From positions 1 through 64,000 of the forward strand of contig CAMJHM010000006.1 in NCBI GenBank assembly GCA_946405515.1: 64,000 bases of DNA. Reading direction: 5' to 3'. Of this stretch, positions 28,592 to 37,522 are shown one piece after another. The first letter of the stretch is position 1. Every line of letters starts with the position of its first letter. Made by a program: the position numbers and the translations under genes. The notes under the pieces are model-generated. The model did no database searches and had not been told where the DNA came from. It saw only the letters and a list, made by a program, of their open reading frames with translations. The stretch is from an uncultured Fibrobacter sp. Lineage in GTDB: Bacteria; Fibrobacterota; Fibrobacteria; Fibrobacterales; Fibrobacteraceae.

Positions 28592-29161
28592 ATGGGAATC
28601 GTAGAAATCATCATCATCGCAATTGTCGAAGCGATGGACTGTTTCGCAGTCGCCATCGCCACGGGGCTTTCCAAGTCGGGCATTCCTTACAGCCGAGCCA
28701 TGCTCCAAGCGGTCAGTTTCGGCGTTTTCCAAGGCGTGATGACACTCCTCGGGTACTTTCTCGGCAGCTTTGCTGAACGCTGGTTCAACGCCATCGGGAC
28801 TCCCATCGCCTGCACCATCCTCTGCATTTTAGGTGCACGCATGATCTGGGGAGCCGTCCGTGGGGATACCGGCGAAGAAGAAGGTGAAAAAATCGCTGCG
28901 AAGAACCTCTCGATTACAAATATTTTTCTCCTTTCTGTGGCCACAAGCATCGACGCTTTTGCTGTAGGCATTTCGTTCGCCTTTGTGAATGCGAACATGC
29001 TCTTTGCCACATCGGCCATCGCATTTGCAAGCTTTGCCATGGGAATCATCGGCTACGAAGCCGGCCGCCATGCTGCAAAAAGATTCAAAACAAAAATCCC
29101 GGAGATTATCGCCGGGATTATTCTTATTGCTATCGGTATAAAATTAGTAGTGGGCGCTTAA
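28592..29161 (+). CDS. mntP: Manganese efflux pump MntP
   Basis: MGIVEIIIIAIVEAMDCFAVAIATGLSKSG; SIDAFAVGISFAF; 6 TM. Confidence 0.9.
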   Translation: MGIVEIIIIAIVEAMDCFAVAIATGLSKSGIPYSRAMLQAVSFGVFQGVMTLLGYFLGSFAERWFNAIGTPIACTILCILGARMIWGAVRGDTGEEEGEKIAAKNLSITNIFLLSVATSIDAFAVGISFAFVNANMLFATSAIAFASFAMGIIGYEAGRHAAKRFKTKIPEIIAGIILIAIGIKLVVGA

Positions 29162-29165
29162 GAAT

Positions 29166-32100
29166 TTATCTCACATTGATGCGCTGCGCCAACGAGCCCA
29201 CGCGGACCATATAAACACCGGATTTCGCAACTGGGATTTCGAAACTCGGGGCTTCGACCATGCCAGCCATCACGACATTACCTTGCATGTCGTAGACGGC
29301 ATACCGTTCACCCACCATAGAATTGTTCACCTGAATTCGACGATTCATGGCAAAGACTCTCAAGAACCTTTCGCTAGCTGCTGCCGGCAAAGCGTCCTTC
29401 TTTTCTTCCTTTTTAATCGTCAGGCTTCCATCTTCAATTTCAAAGACCACATTCGTGAAGTTTTCTGAAGAATTACTGAAATTCTTGGCGGCAAGACCCA
29501 TGGAATAAGTCTTGACCTTAGTACCAGAGGCAAGGGAATCGCCATCATAGCTTACGAAATCAGCAGAGTAGGCCTCGTTGCTGAACGTCATGTCGAAACC
29601 ATGCACCGATTGCTTTTCCCCGTTATAAACCACAGTATCCGTATGTCCCTTGACAGTGACTACGACTTCTGTTGTATCTGGATTAATCGTGAAAAGTCCC
29701 TTCTTGATATTCACAGAGTAGTTTGGGTTGGCATCATAATCAATCGTTGCCTTGATGGCGTATTCACCCACATCCTCGCCATATTTACGCTTCAATGTGA
29801 CATTTTTCAACTTATCCTTGGTTCCGTCAACCGTCACAAGCCCATCAACAGTGTACTTCAATTCGGGATCCTTCTTGCCGTAGGTCTTGGAGAGATCCGT
29901 CACAGTTAACACAACAGGTTTCTGCGTCACAACGAGATTTCCATCGGTGATATCAAAGGTAACGTTGGGATAATTGACCGACGTATTTACGAAATCCTTG
30001 GCGACAAGGCCCATGGAGTACGAATTCACATCGGTGCCAGATGCAAGAGAATCGCCCTTATAGCTTACAAAATCCAGCGAATAGATTTCGCTACTGGATT
30101 CTATGTCAAACCCATATACGGAGCGCTTCTTGCCGTTATATTCCACGGTATCCGTATGACCCTTGACTGTAACCACAATTTCGGTAGTATCTGGATAAAT
30201 CGTAAACACCCCGTTATTTACAGTCACCGCATAATTCGGATTGGCCGCAGAGTCTACAGAGAACGTGATAGCATAATCGCCAGCATCCTCGCCCTCTTCA
30301 CGCGCAAAATGGATTTTTTTCAATTTTTCTTTAACACCATTTATCGTCAGGAGACCCTCAACGTTATAGTCCAATATAGGATCCTTCTTGCCATAATTCT
30401 TCGAGGCATTTTCTACAGTTACGACAACAGTCTTCGGAACAATCGAGAATGTTTTCTCCTGATACCCCGCATAATCTCCCTTTGCCGAGAATTGCAGTCT
30501 TGCGGTTCCTACACTAATATTATCAAAGAATGCAATTTCATAATCTGTACCTTCCTTAAGTGTATCAGCGCCATCGGTCACAGTCACAATCGGTTTGGCT
30601 TCAAGGCCACTATACTCAAACTCATCCGAAGACAAGGCAATGGTCGGAGACACAACTTTCAGCTGCGGCAGGGAATCGGTTACAAACTTACCAACAACAC
30701 CAAATTTCTTATTTATCATAACCTTCAGGTAATCTACATATTCGCTAAAGTTTTTCCATTGTTTGGCACTATCAGGGTCAGGATGCACACCCCACCTTAT
30801 TTTGTCCACATCAGCAGCAACAATCAACGAATCTCGCATCATTTCAATTTCGGCATCAAAATCAAACAATTCCGAATACGTTTCCCAAATTCGCTTCACA
30901 GCGGCAATAAACAAGGGTGATTTGAACAGAGCATTGTAATACACATAGCCACGCAATCTAGTTGAATTCACCGAATCGACCAAGAAAGACCAATCGTGAT
31001 CCCAAACAGGGCCCGCCTTAAGAATACCGCTATCTTGATGATAGGTGAAATAACAACTCTTGGGATGGCGGAATTCAATATTATCCATAATTTCATTTAT
31101 CAACCAGAATTTCGCCCAGGTGTCAACGTCAATTATTTTTGAATAGGATTCATCGGGAGCCGCAGCGGAATCCAAATTCAATCCGCTAACATAATTAGGA
31201 TAAAGAAGATTTTCCAGTTTATTAATTTTAGCCTTGAATCGAGCAAGACGAGCCTTGCCTCCACTAGTCAACGAATCATTCTTATCAATCATGTAATCAT
31301 CATTCTTGATCATATAAGGCATTCTACGGATGGACGACCTGAATTTCACAGGTTCATCAAAATAAGCATCCATTTCGACCAGGTAATCTTTATCTTCTTC
31401 ATCGGTCATATCATCGCGGCCATCATTAATATTCACCCTATTCTTATCGACCTTAATCGCTTCGCCTAACCAGTAAAGGCCCCTATAAACACCATTGAAA
31501 TACAGATCGACAAATTGGCCATGCACAGTATAATCCATTCTGAATTTTTCGCTCATATAAAAAGCCATATGGTTTTTCAAGAAGCTGTTATCGGTATAAT
31601 TGGCAATAAGGACCCAGCGCTTGTGTTTGGGCATTCCCAAAATCTTTTGTTTTTCATCTAATTTAAGTGCGTAAGGTTTCTTGGCCTTGGCCCAAGTGGA
31701 ATTGCCTCGCCCACGAATACTTGTCGATACATTTTCAAAATTCCATTCATCTTTTCCAGCATTGGTCAAAGTCAACGTAGCGCCCTTTGTCCAGTCTTTT
31801 TTCGAAGTGATTTCAACTTTATTCGGGGTATTGACATAGAGCAACGGAAGCCCAGTGTATGCCACAGTAGCAATGCGAGACTTTACACTATTTTCATCAG
31901 ATGTCACAATGCAGTAATAGTAACGGATTTCCTTTTCAGAAAAAACATCCGTAGTGTACGCACTATCTGTGGCCCCTTCAATAGCTTCGTCTTCTACTAA
32001 TGAATCCTTATACGAACGATACCATTGGAAAGAAATCGCATTCTCGCCATCTTGTGCAGCAATAGACAAAGTTACCGAATTATCCTTTTGCGCAATAGAA

Positions 32101-32240
32101 ATGGAATCTGGCTGCATGGTAATTTTGAGTGAAGGTACAGCAGCAGAATCATTCTGTGCAAACGCAGTCGTTGTCAAAAGCAAACCGAAGACAACAGCAA
32201 GAAAACAATGTTTAAACTGCGTTGTTTTTAGATTTTTCAT
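29166..32240 (-). CDS. Secreted CotH-kinase-like protein with MBG-type repeats and C-terminal sorting-like domain
   Basis: SIRGRGNSTWAKAKKPYALKLDEKQKILGMPKHKRWVLIANYTDNSFLKNHMAF and GPVWDHDWSF CotH motifs; repeats VTVENASKNYGKKDPILDYNVEGL / VTVKGHTDTVEYNGKKRSVYGFD. Confidence 0.85.
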   Translation of the reverse strand: MKNLKTTQFKHCFLAVVFGLLLTTTAFAQNDSAAVPSLKITMQPDSISIAQKDNSVTLSIAAQDGENAISFQWYRSYKDSLVEDEAIEGATDSAYTTDVFSEKEIRYYYCIVTSDENSVKSRIATVAYTGLPLLYVNTPNKVEITSKKDWTKGATLTLTNAGKDEWNFENVSTSIRGRGNSTWAKAKKPYALKLDEKQKILGMPKHKRWVLIANYTDNSFLKNHMAFYMSEKFRMDYTVHGQFVDLYFNGVYRGLYWLGEAIKVDKNRVNINDGRDDMTDEEDKDYLVEMDAYFDEPVKFRSSIRRMPYMIKNDDYMIDKNDSLTSGGKARLARFKAKINKLENLLYPNYVSGLNLDSAAAPDESYSKIIDVDTWAKFWLINEIMDNIEFRHPKSCYFTYHQDSGILKAGPVWDHDWSFLVDSVNSTRLRGYVYYNALFKSPLFIAAVKRIWETYSELFDFDAEIEMMRDSLIVAADVDKIRWGVHPDPDSAKQWKNFSEYVDYLKVMINKKFGVVGKFVTDSLPQLKVVSPTIALSSDEFEYSGLEAKPIVTVTDGADTLKEGTDYEIAFFDNISVGTARLQFSAKGDYAGYQEKTFSIVPKTVVVTVENASKNYGKKDPILDYNVEGLLTINGVKEKLKKIHFAREEGEDAGDYAITFSVDSAANPNYAVTVNNGVFTIYPDTTEIVVTVKGHTDTVEYNGKKRSVYGFDIESSSEIYSLDFVSYKGDSLASGTDVNSYSMGLVAKDFVNTSVNYPNVTFDITDGNLVVTQKPVVLTVTDLSKTYGKKDPELKYTVDGLVTVDGTKDKLKNVTLKRKYGEDVGEYAIKATIDYDANPNYSVNIKKGLFTINPDTTEVVVTVKGHTDTVVYNGEKQSVHGFDMTFSNEAYSADFVSYDGDSLASGTKVKTYSMGLAAKNFSNSSENFTNVVFEIEDGSLTIKKEEKKDALPAAASERFLRVFAMNRRIQVNNSMVGERYAVYDMQGNVVMAGMVEAPSFEIPVAKSGVYMVRVGSLAQRINVR

Positions 32241-32302
32241 TTTTTTATCCTTATTTTGTTGACCAACAGAACACTACACATTAGTTCATTCAAAAACAAG
32301 CA

Positions 32303-32331
32303 AAGTTACAAAAATATTGCAAAAATGTCAA
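32303..32331 (-). promoter_or_regulatory. Sigma70-type promoter for the CotH-like gene
   Basis: Minus strand TTGACA-N17-TAACTT. Confidence 0.6.
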
Positions 32332-32445
32332 TATTTTATACAAGCAAAAAGTTTGTATAATTTTAATTAACATAAGGTTTTCTTGAAACATTGCTTTGGC
32401 GCAAAAAAAAGCCAAAAACAAGGATGCCGTCACAAGCGAACGTAT

Positions 32446-34404
32446 CTAAAGCATCCAGTCGTCACAACTGGCATCGCTAGGCATGCGCCAATCGGCGCGG
32501 GGCGATAGCGAAATCGTACCGACCTTCGGGCCATCGGGAATGCAACTGCGCTTGAACTGCTGCGTAAAGAAACGGCGCACGAAAACCTTGAGAGCCTTCT
32601 GCAATTCCTCTTCGGTGTATTTGCCCGCAAAGGCGTAATTCGCGAGGAACAAAAGTTTTTGCGGTGGCGCACCGTACTTTGCAAAATGGTATAGATAAAA
32701 ATCGTGGATTTCGTAAGCACCCAAGATGCTTTCGGTTTTCTGGGCAATCTGCCCGTGAGAATCGGCGGGCAAAAGTTCCGGCGAAACCGGCGTATCGAGG
32801 ATATCGCGCAACACCGATGCAAGTTCTGCGGCCTTTTCTTCGTCGGCAGAGAATTTCCGGGCATGGTCCGCATACCAGTTCACGGCATGGCGCACGAGCG
32901 TTTTCGGGATATCGCAATTCACGGCATACATCGACATGTGATCGGCATTGTAAGTGCTCCAGCCGAGAGCAATTTCAGAAAGGTCGCCCGTACCGATGAC
33001 GATTCCGTGTTCATTGTTTGCAATATCCATCAAGATTTGTGTGCGTTCGCGGGCCTGTACATTCTCGTAGGTCACATCCAGTTTTTCTGGATCATGGCCG
33101 ATGTCGGTAAAGTGTTGCAAGCAAGCCTTACGGATGTCGACGGTCCTGAGTTCTACGCCCAAAAGTTTCGCAAGGGAGGCCGCATTATCATGAGTGCGTT
33201 TCGTCGTGCCAAATCCGGGCATCGTCAGTGCGAGAATTTGATTGGCGGGGCGCTTTAAAAGCTTGAACGTTTCTGCAACGACGAGCAAAGCTAGCGTTGA
33301 ATCGAGACCGCCCGAAAGCCCGATGACAGCGCGGGCAGAAAGCGACTCTTCGAGTCGCTTTGCAAGTCCTGCGCACTGGATATTGAATATCTCGGTGCAG
33401 GACTTGTCGCGAGTTTCGATAGATGCAGGCACAAACGGCGTCGGCGACACAAAACGGTACTTGAGGGAATCCGTCGAACGAATTCCCTCGAAACTCGCCG
33501 CCCGCGCATACACACTCCGGCCATCGAAATCCTGGAACGAACCTTCGCTCAGGCGCAGCATGTTCATGCGATCCACATCCACATCGGCGTAGATGATTGC
33601 AGATTCGCGGCAGAACGGCTTGTTTTCGGCAATCATCATCCCATTCTCGGCAACCATCAGGTGCCCGCTAAAGACCATATCGGTCGTGGATTCATAGACC
33701 CCGGCAGAAGCGTAAACATAAGCGGCCATGCAACGCGCCGACTGGCTCATCACCAAGTTACGACGATAATCGCGTTTGCCCACCAGCGCATCGCTTGCTG
33801 ACAAGTTCACAATCACGTTCGCACCCGCCAAAGCCAGTTCCCCGCTCGGAGGGACCGCCGTCCACAAATCTTCGCAGAGTTCCACGCCCACACGGATTTC
33901 GGAACCATTCCCCTTTACCGTAAAGAAGTTCGTCACTGGCACATCGCCAAAGTAATCCAGATGGCAACGGAGCGCACTGCCATCCACTCCCCCACGCAGC
34001 AAATCACGGCCGCTCGAAAAATGGCGCTTTTCGTAGAACTCGCGCTGGTTCGGCAAGTGAATCTTGGGCGTTACTGCAACGAGTTTACCCTTCTGCAAAA
34101 AAGCGCCGCAGTTGTAAAGGCCACCAAACATGCGGAGCGGGAGCCCCACCGCGATTACGACATCGCTATCGGCAAAGGCATCGGCAATTCTCTGCAACGC
34201 CTCCAGACTCTTCTGGAGCAGCAGTTCCTGGTGGAAAAGGTCACTACAAGTGTAACCCGTGATGCACAGTTCCGGGAACACCACAAAACAGGCACTATTC
34301 TTGACAGCCTCGGTGGCGCAGCGGATAATTTCGTCCGTATTATAGGCGATATTGGCGATTTTTAACGTCGGGCAAACCGACGCAAAGCGATAAAAACCAA
34401 ACAC
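32446..34404 (-). CDS. nadE: Glutamine-hydrolysing NAD+ synthase
   Basis: N-terminal nitrilase domain (FPELCITGYTCSDLF, GVELCEDLW) and synthetase domain (GLSGGLDSTLALLV, GTGDLSEIALGWSTY). Confidence 0.95.
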   Translation of the reverse strand: MFGFYRFASVCPTLKIANIAYNTDEIIRCATEAVKNSACFVVFPELCITGYTCSDLFHQELLLQKSLEALQRIADAFADSDVVIAVGLPLRMFGGLYNCGAFLQKGKLVAVTPKIHLPNQREFYEKRHFSSGRDLLRGGVDGSALRCHLDYFGDVPVTNFFTVKGNGSEIRVGVELCEDLWTAVPPSGELALAGANVIVNLSASDALVGKRDYRRNLVMSQSARCMAAYVYASAGVYESTTDMVFSGHLMVAENGMMIAENKPFCRESAIIYADVDVDRMNMLRLSEGSFQDFDGRSVYARAASFEGIRSTDSLKYRFVSPTPFVPASIETRDKSCTEIFNIQCAGLAKRLEESLSARAVIGLSGGLDSTLALLVVAETFKLLKRPANQILALTMPGFGTTKRTHDNAASLAKLLGVELRTVDIRKACLQHFTDIGHDPEKLDVTYENVQARERTQILMDIANNEHGIVIGTGDLSEIALGWSTYNADHMSMYAVNCDIPKTLVRHAVNWYADHARKFSADEEKAAELASVLRDILDTPVSPELLPADSHGQIAQKTESILGAYEIHDFYLYHFAKYGAPPQKLLFLANYAFAGKYTEEELQKALKVFVRRFFTQQFKRSCIPDGPKVGTISLSPRADWRMPSDASCDDWML

Positions 34405-35930
34405 TAGTGGCCTGACTTGATTCCGAGCTTGTTCATGCGGTAGTTCATCATGCGCGGAGACACGCCCAAATCGCGGCCTGCGGCAGAAAGGTTACCGTTA
34501 TTGCGTTTGATGGCTTCGGTGATGATTTCACGTTCGTAATTGTTCAGCATCACCTCAAGCGGAGCCACCTTCGTATTGTGCGAACCAGCCTGGCCCGTAC
34601 TCAAGCTAGTCTGCAACGACGGAGGCAAGTTATAACTGTGAACACAGTCATCGGTTGCCGTGAGCACCGCACGTTCCATGCAGTTTTCAAGTTCACGCAC
34701 GTTGCCCGGCCAATGGTAGCTCATGAGCAAGTTGATGGCCGTCGTCGAAAGGCGTTGCACCTTCTTGTTGTAGCGCAAATTCATCTTTTCGATGAAGTGT
34801 TCCGCAAGCAAGATAATGTCGGATTTGCGCTTCGCCAAGTCGGGCATGGCAATCGGGAAAATGTTCAAGCGGTAGAAAAGGTCTTCGCGGAACTTGCCCT
34901 GCGCAATCAGTTCTTCCAAATTGCGGCTTGTGGCCGCCAAAAAACGCACATCGGAATGCAATTCCTCGTTGCTGCCCACGCGACTGAAGGTGCGTTCTTG
35001 CAAGAAGCGCAACAACTTGACCTGCGTTTGCATCGTCAGGTCGCCAATTTCGTCGAGGAAGAGCGTGCCCCCGTTGGCCGCTTCGGCACGGCCGATACGG
35101 CGGTTCACCGCCCCCGTAAAGGCGCCCTTCTCATGGCCGAAAAGTTCGCTTTCCACCAAGTTTTCGGGGAGAGCCGCGCAGTTGAGCGTAATGAAGGGCT
35201 TGTCCTTCCTTGCCGACAAATTCACAATGGCGCGGGCAATCATCTCTTTACCCGTACCGCTACCGCCACGAATGAGGACGGTCGCATCGCTCGGGGCCAC
35301 CTGGCGCACCTGTTCGTAAACAATCTGCATCTCGCGGCAGTTGCCCACAAGTTCGCCAGGGTTGTTCGAAAGCATGTCGCGAAGTTTGCGGTTCTCTTCG
35401 AGCATGGCCTCGCGTTCGTTATGCAGTTCAATACATTCGTTCGCCGCATCGCCAGTGATATTGGCGATGATTTCGAGCAAGGCAACATCGCGATCCAAAT
35501 CCGTCGTCCCATCTACGGGGCGGTCAATCGAGAGCGTACCGATCACCTGGCCGTCGTGAATCAACGGCACACAAATAAAAGCGACTTGAGATTCGTAATG
35601 GCGGCTCCCCGTGCGGTTCAGGAACCTGGAATCTTTGCGCAAATCAGGAATCACATGGCTAATGCCACGTTCGGCCACATGCCCCGTAATGCCTTCGCCC
35701 ATGCGATAGGAACCACGCTGTTTTTCTGATTCGTCAAGCCCGCGTGACGCCTCGATTTTAAGAGTATCGCCAAAGAGCAGCGCAAAAGTGCCGCGCAACA
35801 TGCCAAGTTCGGATTCCAGAATGCCCAATACGTTTTCAAGCAATTTCTCCACATTACGTTCGTGGATAATCGCGACGCTGATTTTCTGGACCACCGAAAT
35901 TTCGGATCTTACAGGAGAAGGCATGGACAT
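34404..35930 (-). CDS. Sigma-54-dependent transcriptional activator (GAF + AAA+ + Fis HTH, NifA-like)
   Basis: RGGSGTGKEMIARAI, ESELFGHEKGAFTGAV, GGTLFLDEIGDL, C-terminal NNGNLSAAGRDLGVSPRMMNYRMNKLGI. Confidence 0.93.
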   Translation of the reverse strand: MSMPSPVRSEISVVQKISVAIIHERNVEKLLENVLGILESELGMLRGTFALLFGDTLKIEASRGLDESEKQRGSYRMGEGITGHVAERGISHVIPDLRKDSRFLNRTGSRHYESQVAFICVPLIHDGQVIGTLSIDRPVDGTTDLDRDVALLEIIANITGDAANECIELHNEREAMLEENRKLRDMLSNNPGELVGNCREMQIVYEQVRQVAPSDATVLIRGGSGTGKEMIARAIVNLSARKDKPFITLNCAALPENLVESELFGHEKGAFTGAVNRRIGRAEAANGGTLFLDEIGDLTMQTQVKLLRFLQERTFSRVGSNEELHSDVRFLAATSRNLEELIAQGKFREDLFYRLNIFPIAMPDLAKRKSDIILLAEHFIEKMNLRYNKKVQRLSTTAINLLMSYHWPGNVRELENCMERAVLTATDDCVHSYNLPPSLQTSLSTGQAGSHNTKVAPLEVMLNNYEREIITEAIKRNNGNLSAAGRDLGVSPRMMNYRMNKLGIKSGH

Positions 35931-35941
35931 AAGATAGTAAA

Positions 35942-36123
35942 TAGGAGATAGGGGTTGAGATTTAGGGGTTAGGATCTAAAGGTTAGAATCTAGGGGCTAG
36001 GATCTAGAGGCTAGAATCTAGGGACTAGGGGTTAGGGAGAAATTTCACGGCTCCGCCGTCTGTTACTAACGCACGAAGTGCGTGAATCTTATTCACTAGC
36101 CTCAAGTCTCTATTCTCTAGCCT
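35942..36123. repeat. Intergenic heptad-repeat element H3 (14 consecutive TAG-type heptads plus core plus CTAG-type heptads)
   Basis: TAGGAGA TAGGGGT TGAGATT TAGGGGT TAGGATC TAAAGGT TAGAATC TAGGGGC TAGGATC TAGAGGC TAGAATC TAGGGAC TAGGGGT TAGGGAG at 35942-36039; CTAGCCT CAAGTCT CTATTCT CTAGCCT at 36096-36123. Confidence 0.9.
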
Positions 36124-36127
36124 CTTT

Positions 36128-37336
36128 TTACAATTTCTCCTTGATTCGCTGGAGTGCAATTTTCGTGCGTTCATAGTCACCGAAGGCGGTCAGGCGGAAG
36201 TATCCTTCGCCGCAGGGGCCAAATCCACTACCGGGAGTCCCCACGACTTCGCAAGTGGCGAGCAAGCGGTCGAAGAAGTCGAAGGACTTTTCGCCATCAC
36301 CGATTTTCCACCAGATGTACGGGGCATGTTCGCCACCGAACACCGTGTAGCCCGCAGCCGTGAGTTCCTGGCGGATGACTTTTGCGGTGCGCATGTAACC
36401 GGCAATGACGTCCTTGGTCTGCTGCCAACCGATCGGAGAATAAATCGCTTCGGCTGCACGCTGCGTCACGTAGTTCACGCCATTGAACTTGGTACACTGG
36501 CGACGGTTCCACATGGCATGCAGCTTCGATAGTTCGTGCGGGATGACCGTATAGGCGCAACGCACGCCCGTGAAGCCGGCCGTTTTGCTAAAGCTGCGGA
36601 ACTCGATAGCACAAGTACGCGCTCCCGGAATCTCAAAAATGGAATGCGGCAGCGTTTCGTCTTGGATATAGCAGTTGTAGGCACCGTCAAACAGAATCAA
36701 CGCACCCGTTTCGTTCGCAAAATCGACAAATTTCTGTAATGTCTCGCGGCTGAGAACCGTACCCGTCGGGTTGTTCGGGCTGCACAGGTAAATCAGCTGC
36801 ACCGGATTCTTGGGCAAGTCCGGCTGGAAGTTGTTCTCGGCAGTCGAAGCAAGGTAGGTCACTTCGGAGAAATGCCCGTCGGCCTGGAGCGTTCCGGTAC
36901 GTCCTGCCATCACGTTGGAATCCAAATAGACCGGATAAACCGGGTCCGGAATGGCAATCTTTACATTTTCTGAAAAAAGCTCCTGGATATTAGCCACATC
37001 GCACTTGGATCCGTCACTCACGAAGATGTCGTTCGGGTCCATTTCGATACCGCGGGCGATATATTCCCCACGGACAATAGCCTCGCGCAAAAAGTCGTAG
37101 CCCTGTTCGGGGCCGTACCCGCGGAAGGAGTCCTTCACAGCCATTTCGTCGACGGCTTTGTGCATGGCCTTGATGACCTCGGGAATAAGCGGAGTCGTCA
37201 CGTCGCCGATACCCAGGCGGATGATGTCGGCCTCGGGATGCACGCCCTGGTATTCCTTGATTTTATGGGCGATAGTAGAAAAGAGGTAGCTGCCAGGCAG
37301 GCGGTCGTAGAAGGAGTTGATGAAAGATTCGTTCAT
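36128..37336 (-). CDS. dapL: LL-diaminopimelate aminotransferase
   Basis: LGIGDVTTPLIPEVIKAMHKAVDEM, YGPEQGYDFLREAI, SPNNPTGTVLSRETL, SFSKTAGFTGVRCAYTVIP. Confidence 0.95.
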   Translation of the reverse strand: MNESFINSFYDRLPGSYLFSTIAHKIKEYQGVHPEADIIRLGIGDVTTPLIPEVIKAMHKAVDEMAVKDSFRGYGPEQGYDFLREAIVRGEYIARGIEMDPNDIFVSDGSKCDVANIQELFSENVKIAIPDPVYPVYLDSNVMAGRTGTLQADGHFSEVTYLASTAENNFQPDLPKNPVQLIYLCSPNNPTGTVLSRETLQKFVDFANETGALILFDGAYNCYIQDETLPHSIFEIPGARTCAIEFRSFSKTAGFTGVRCAYTVIPHELSKLHAMWNRRQCTKFNGVNYVTQRAAEAIYSPIGWQQTKDVIAGYMRTAKVIRQELTAAGYTVFGGEHAPYIWWKIGDGEKSFDFFDRLLATCEVVGTPGSGFGPCGEGYFRLTAFGDYERTKIALQRIKEKL

Positions 37337-37340
37337 AAGT

Positions 37341-37522
37341 TAGGGGATAGGATCTAGAGACTAGGATCTAGGGGGTTAGTGGTTAGGGGTTAGGAATAGA
37401 TGAAAGACGATGGGAAAAAATTGTCATTGCGAGGGGCGGCAGCCCTGAAGCAATCTCAGCAAATAATCTCACGGCTCACCGCTCGAGCCTCGAGCCTGGA
37501 GCCTCGGGCCTGGCGCCTCACA
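37341..37522. repeat. Intergenic heptad-repeat element H4
   Basis: TAGGGGA TAGGATC TAGAGAC TAGGATC TAGGGGG TTAGTGG TTAGGGG TTAGGAA TAGATGA AAGACGA (37341-37410) and GCTCACC GCTCGAG CCTCGAG CCTGGAG CCTCGGG CCTGGCG CCTCACA (37474-37522). Confidence 0.88.
37421..37456. repeat. Second copy of TTGTCATTGCGAGGGGC...GCCCTGAAGCAATCTC repeat
   Basis: Matches 18624-18662. Confidence 0.7.

Noticed and set aside
35942-36039. CRISPR array
   Set aside because: Units are 7 bp with no repeat/spacer alternation and there are no cas genes.
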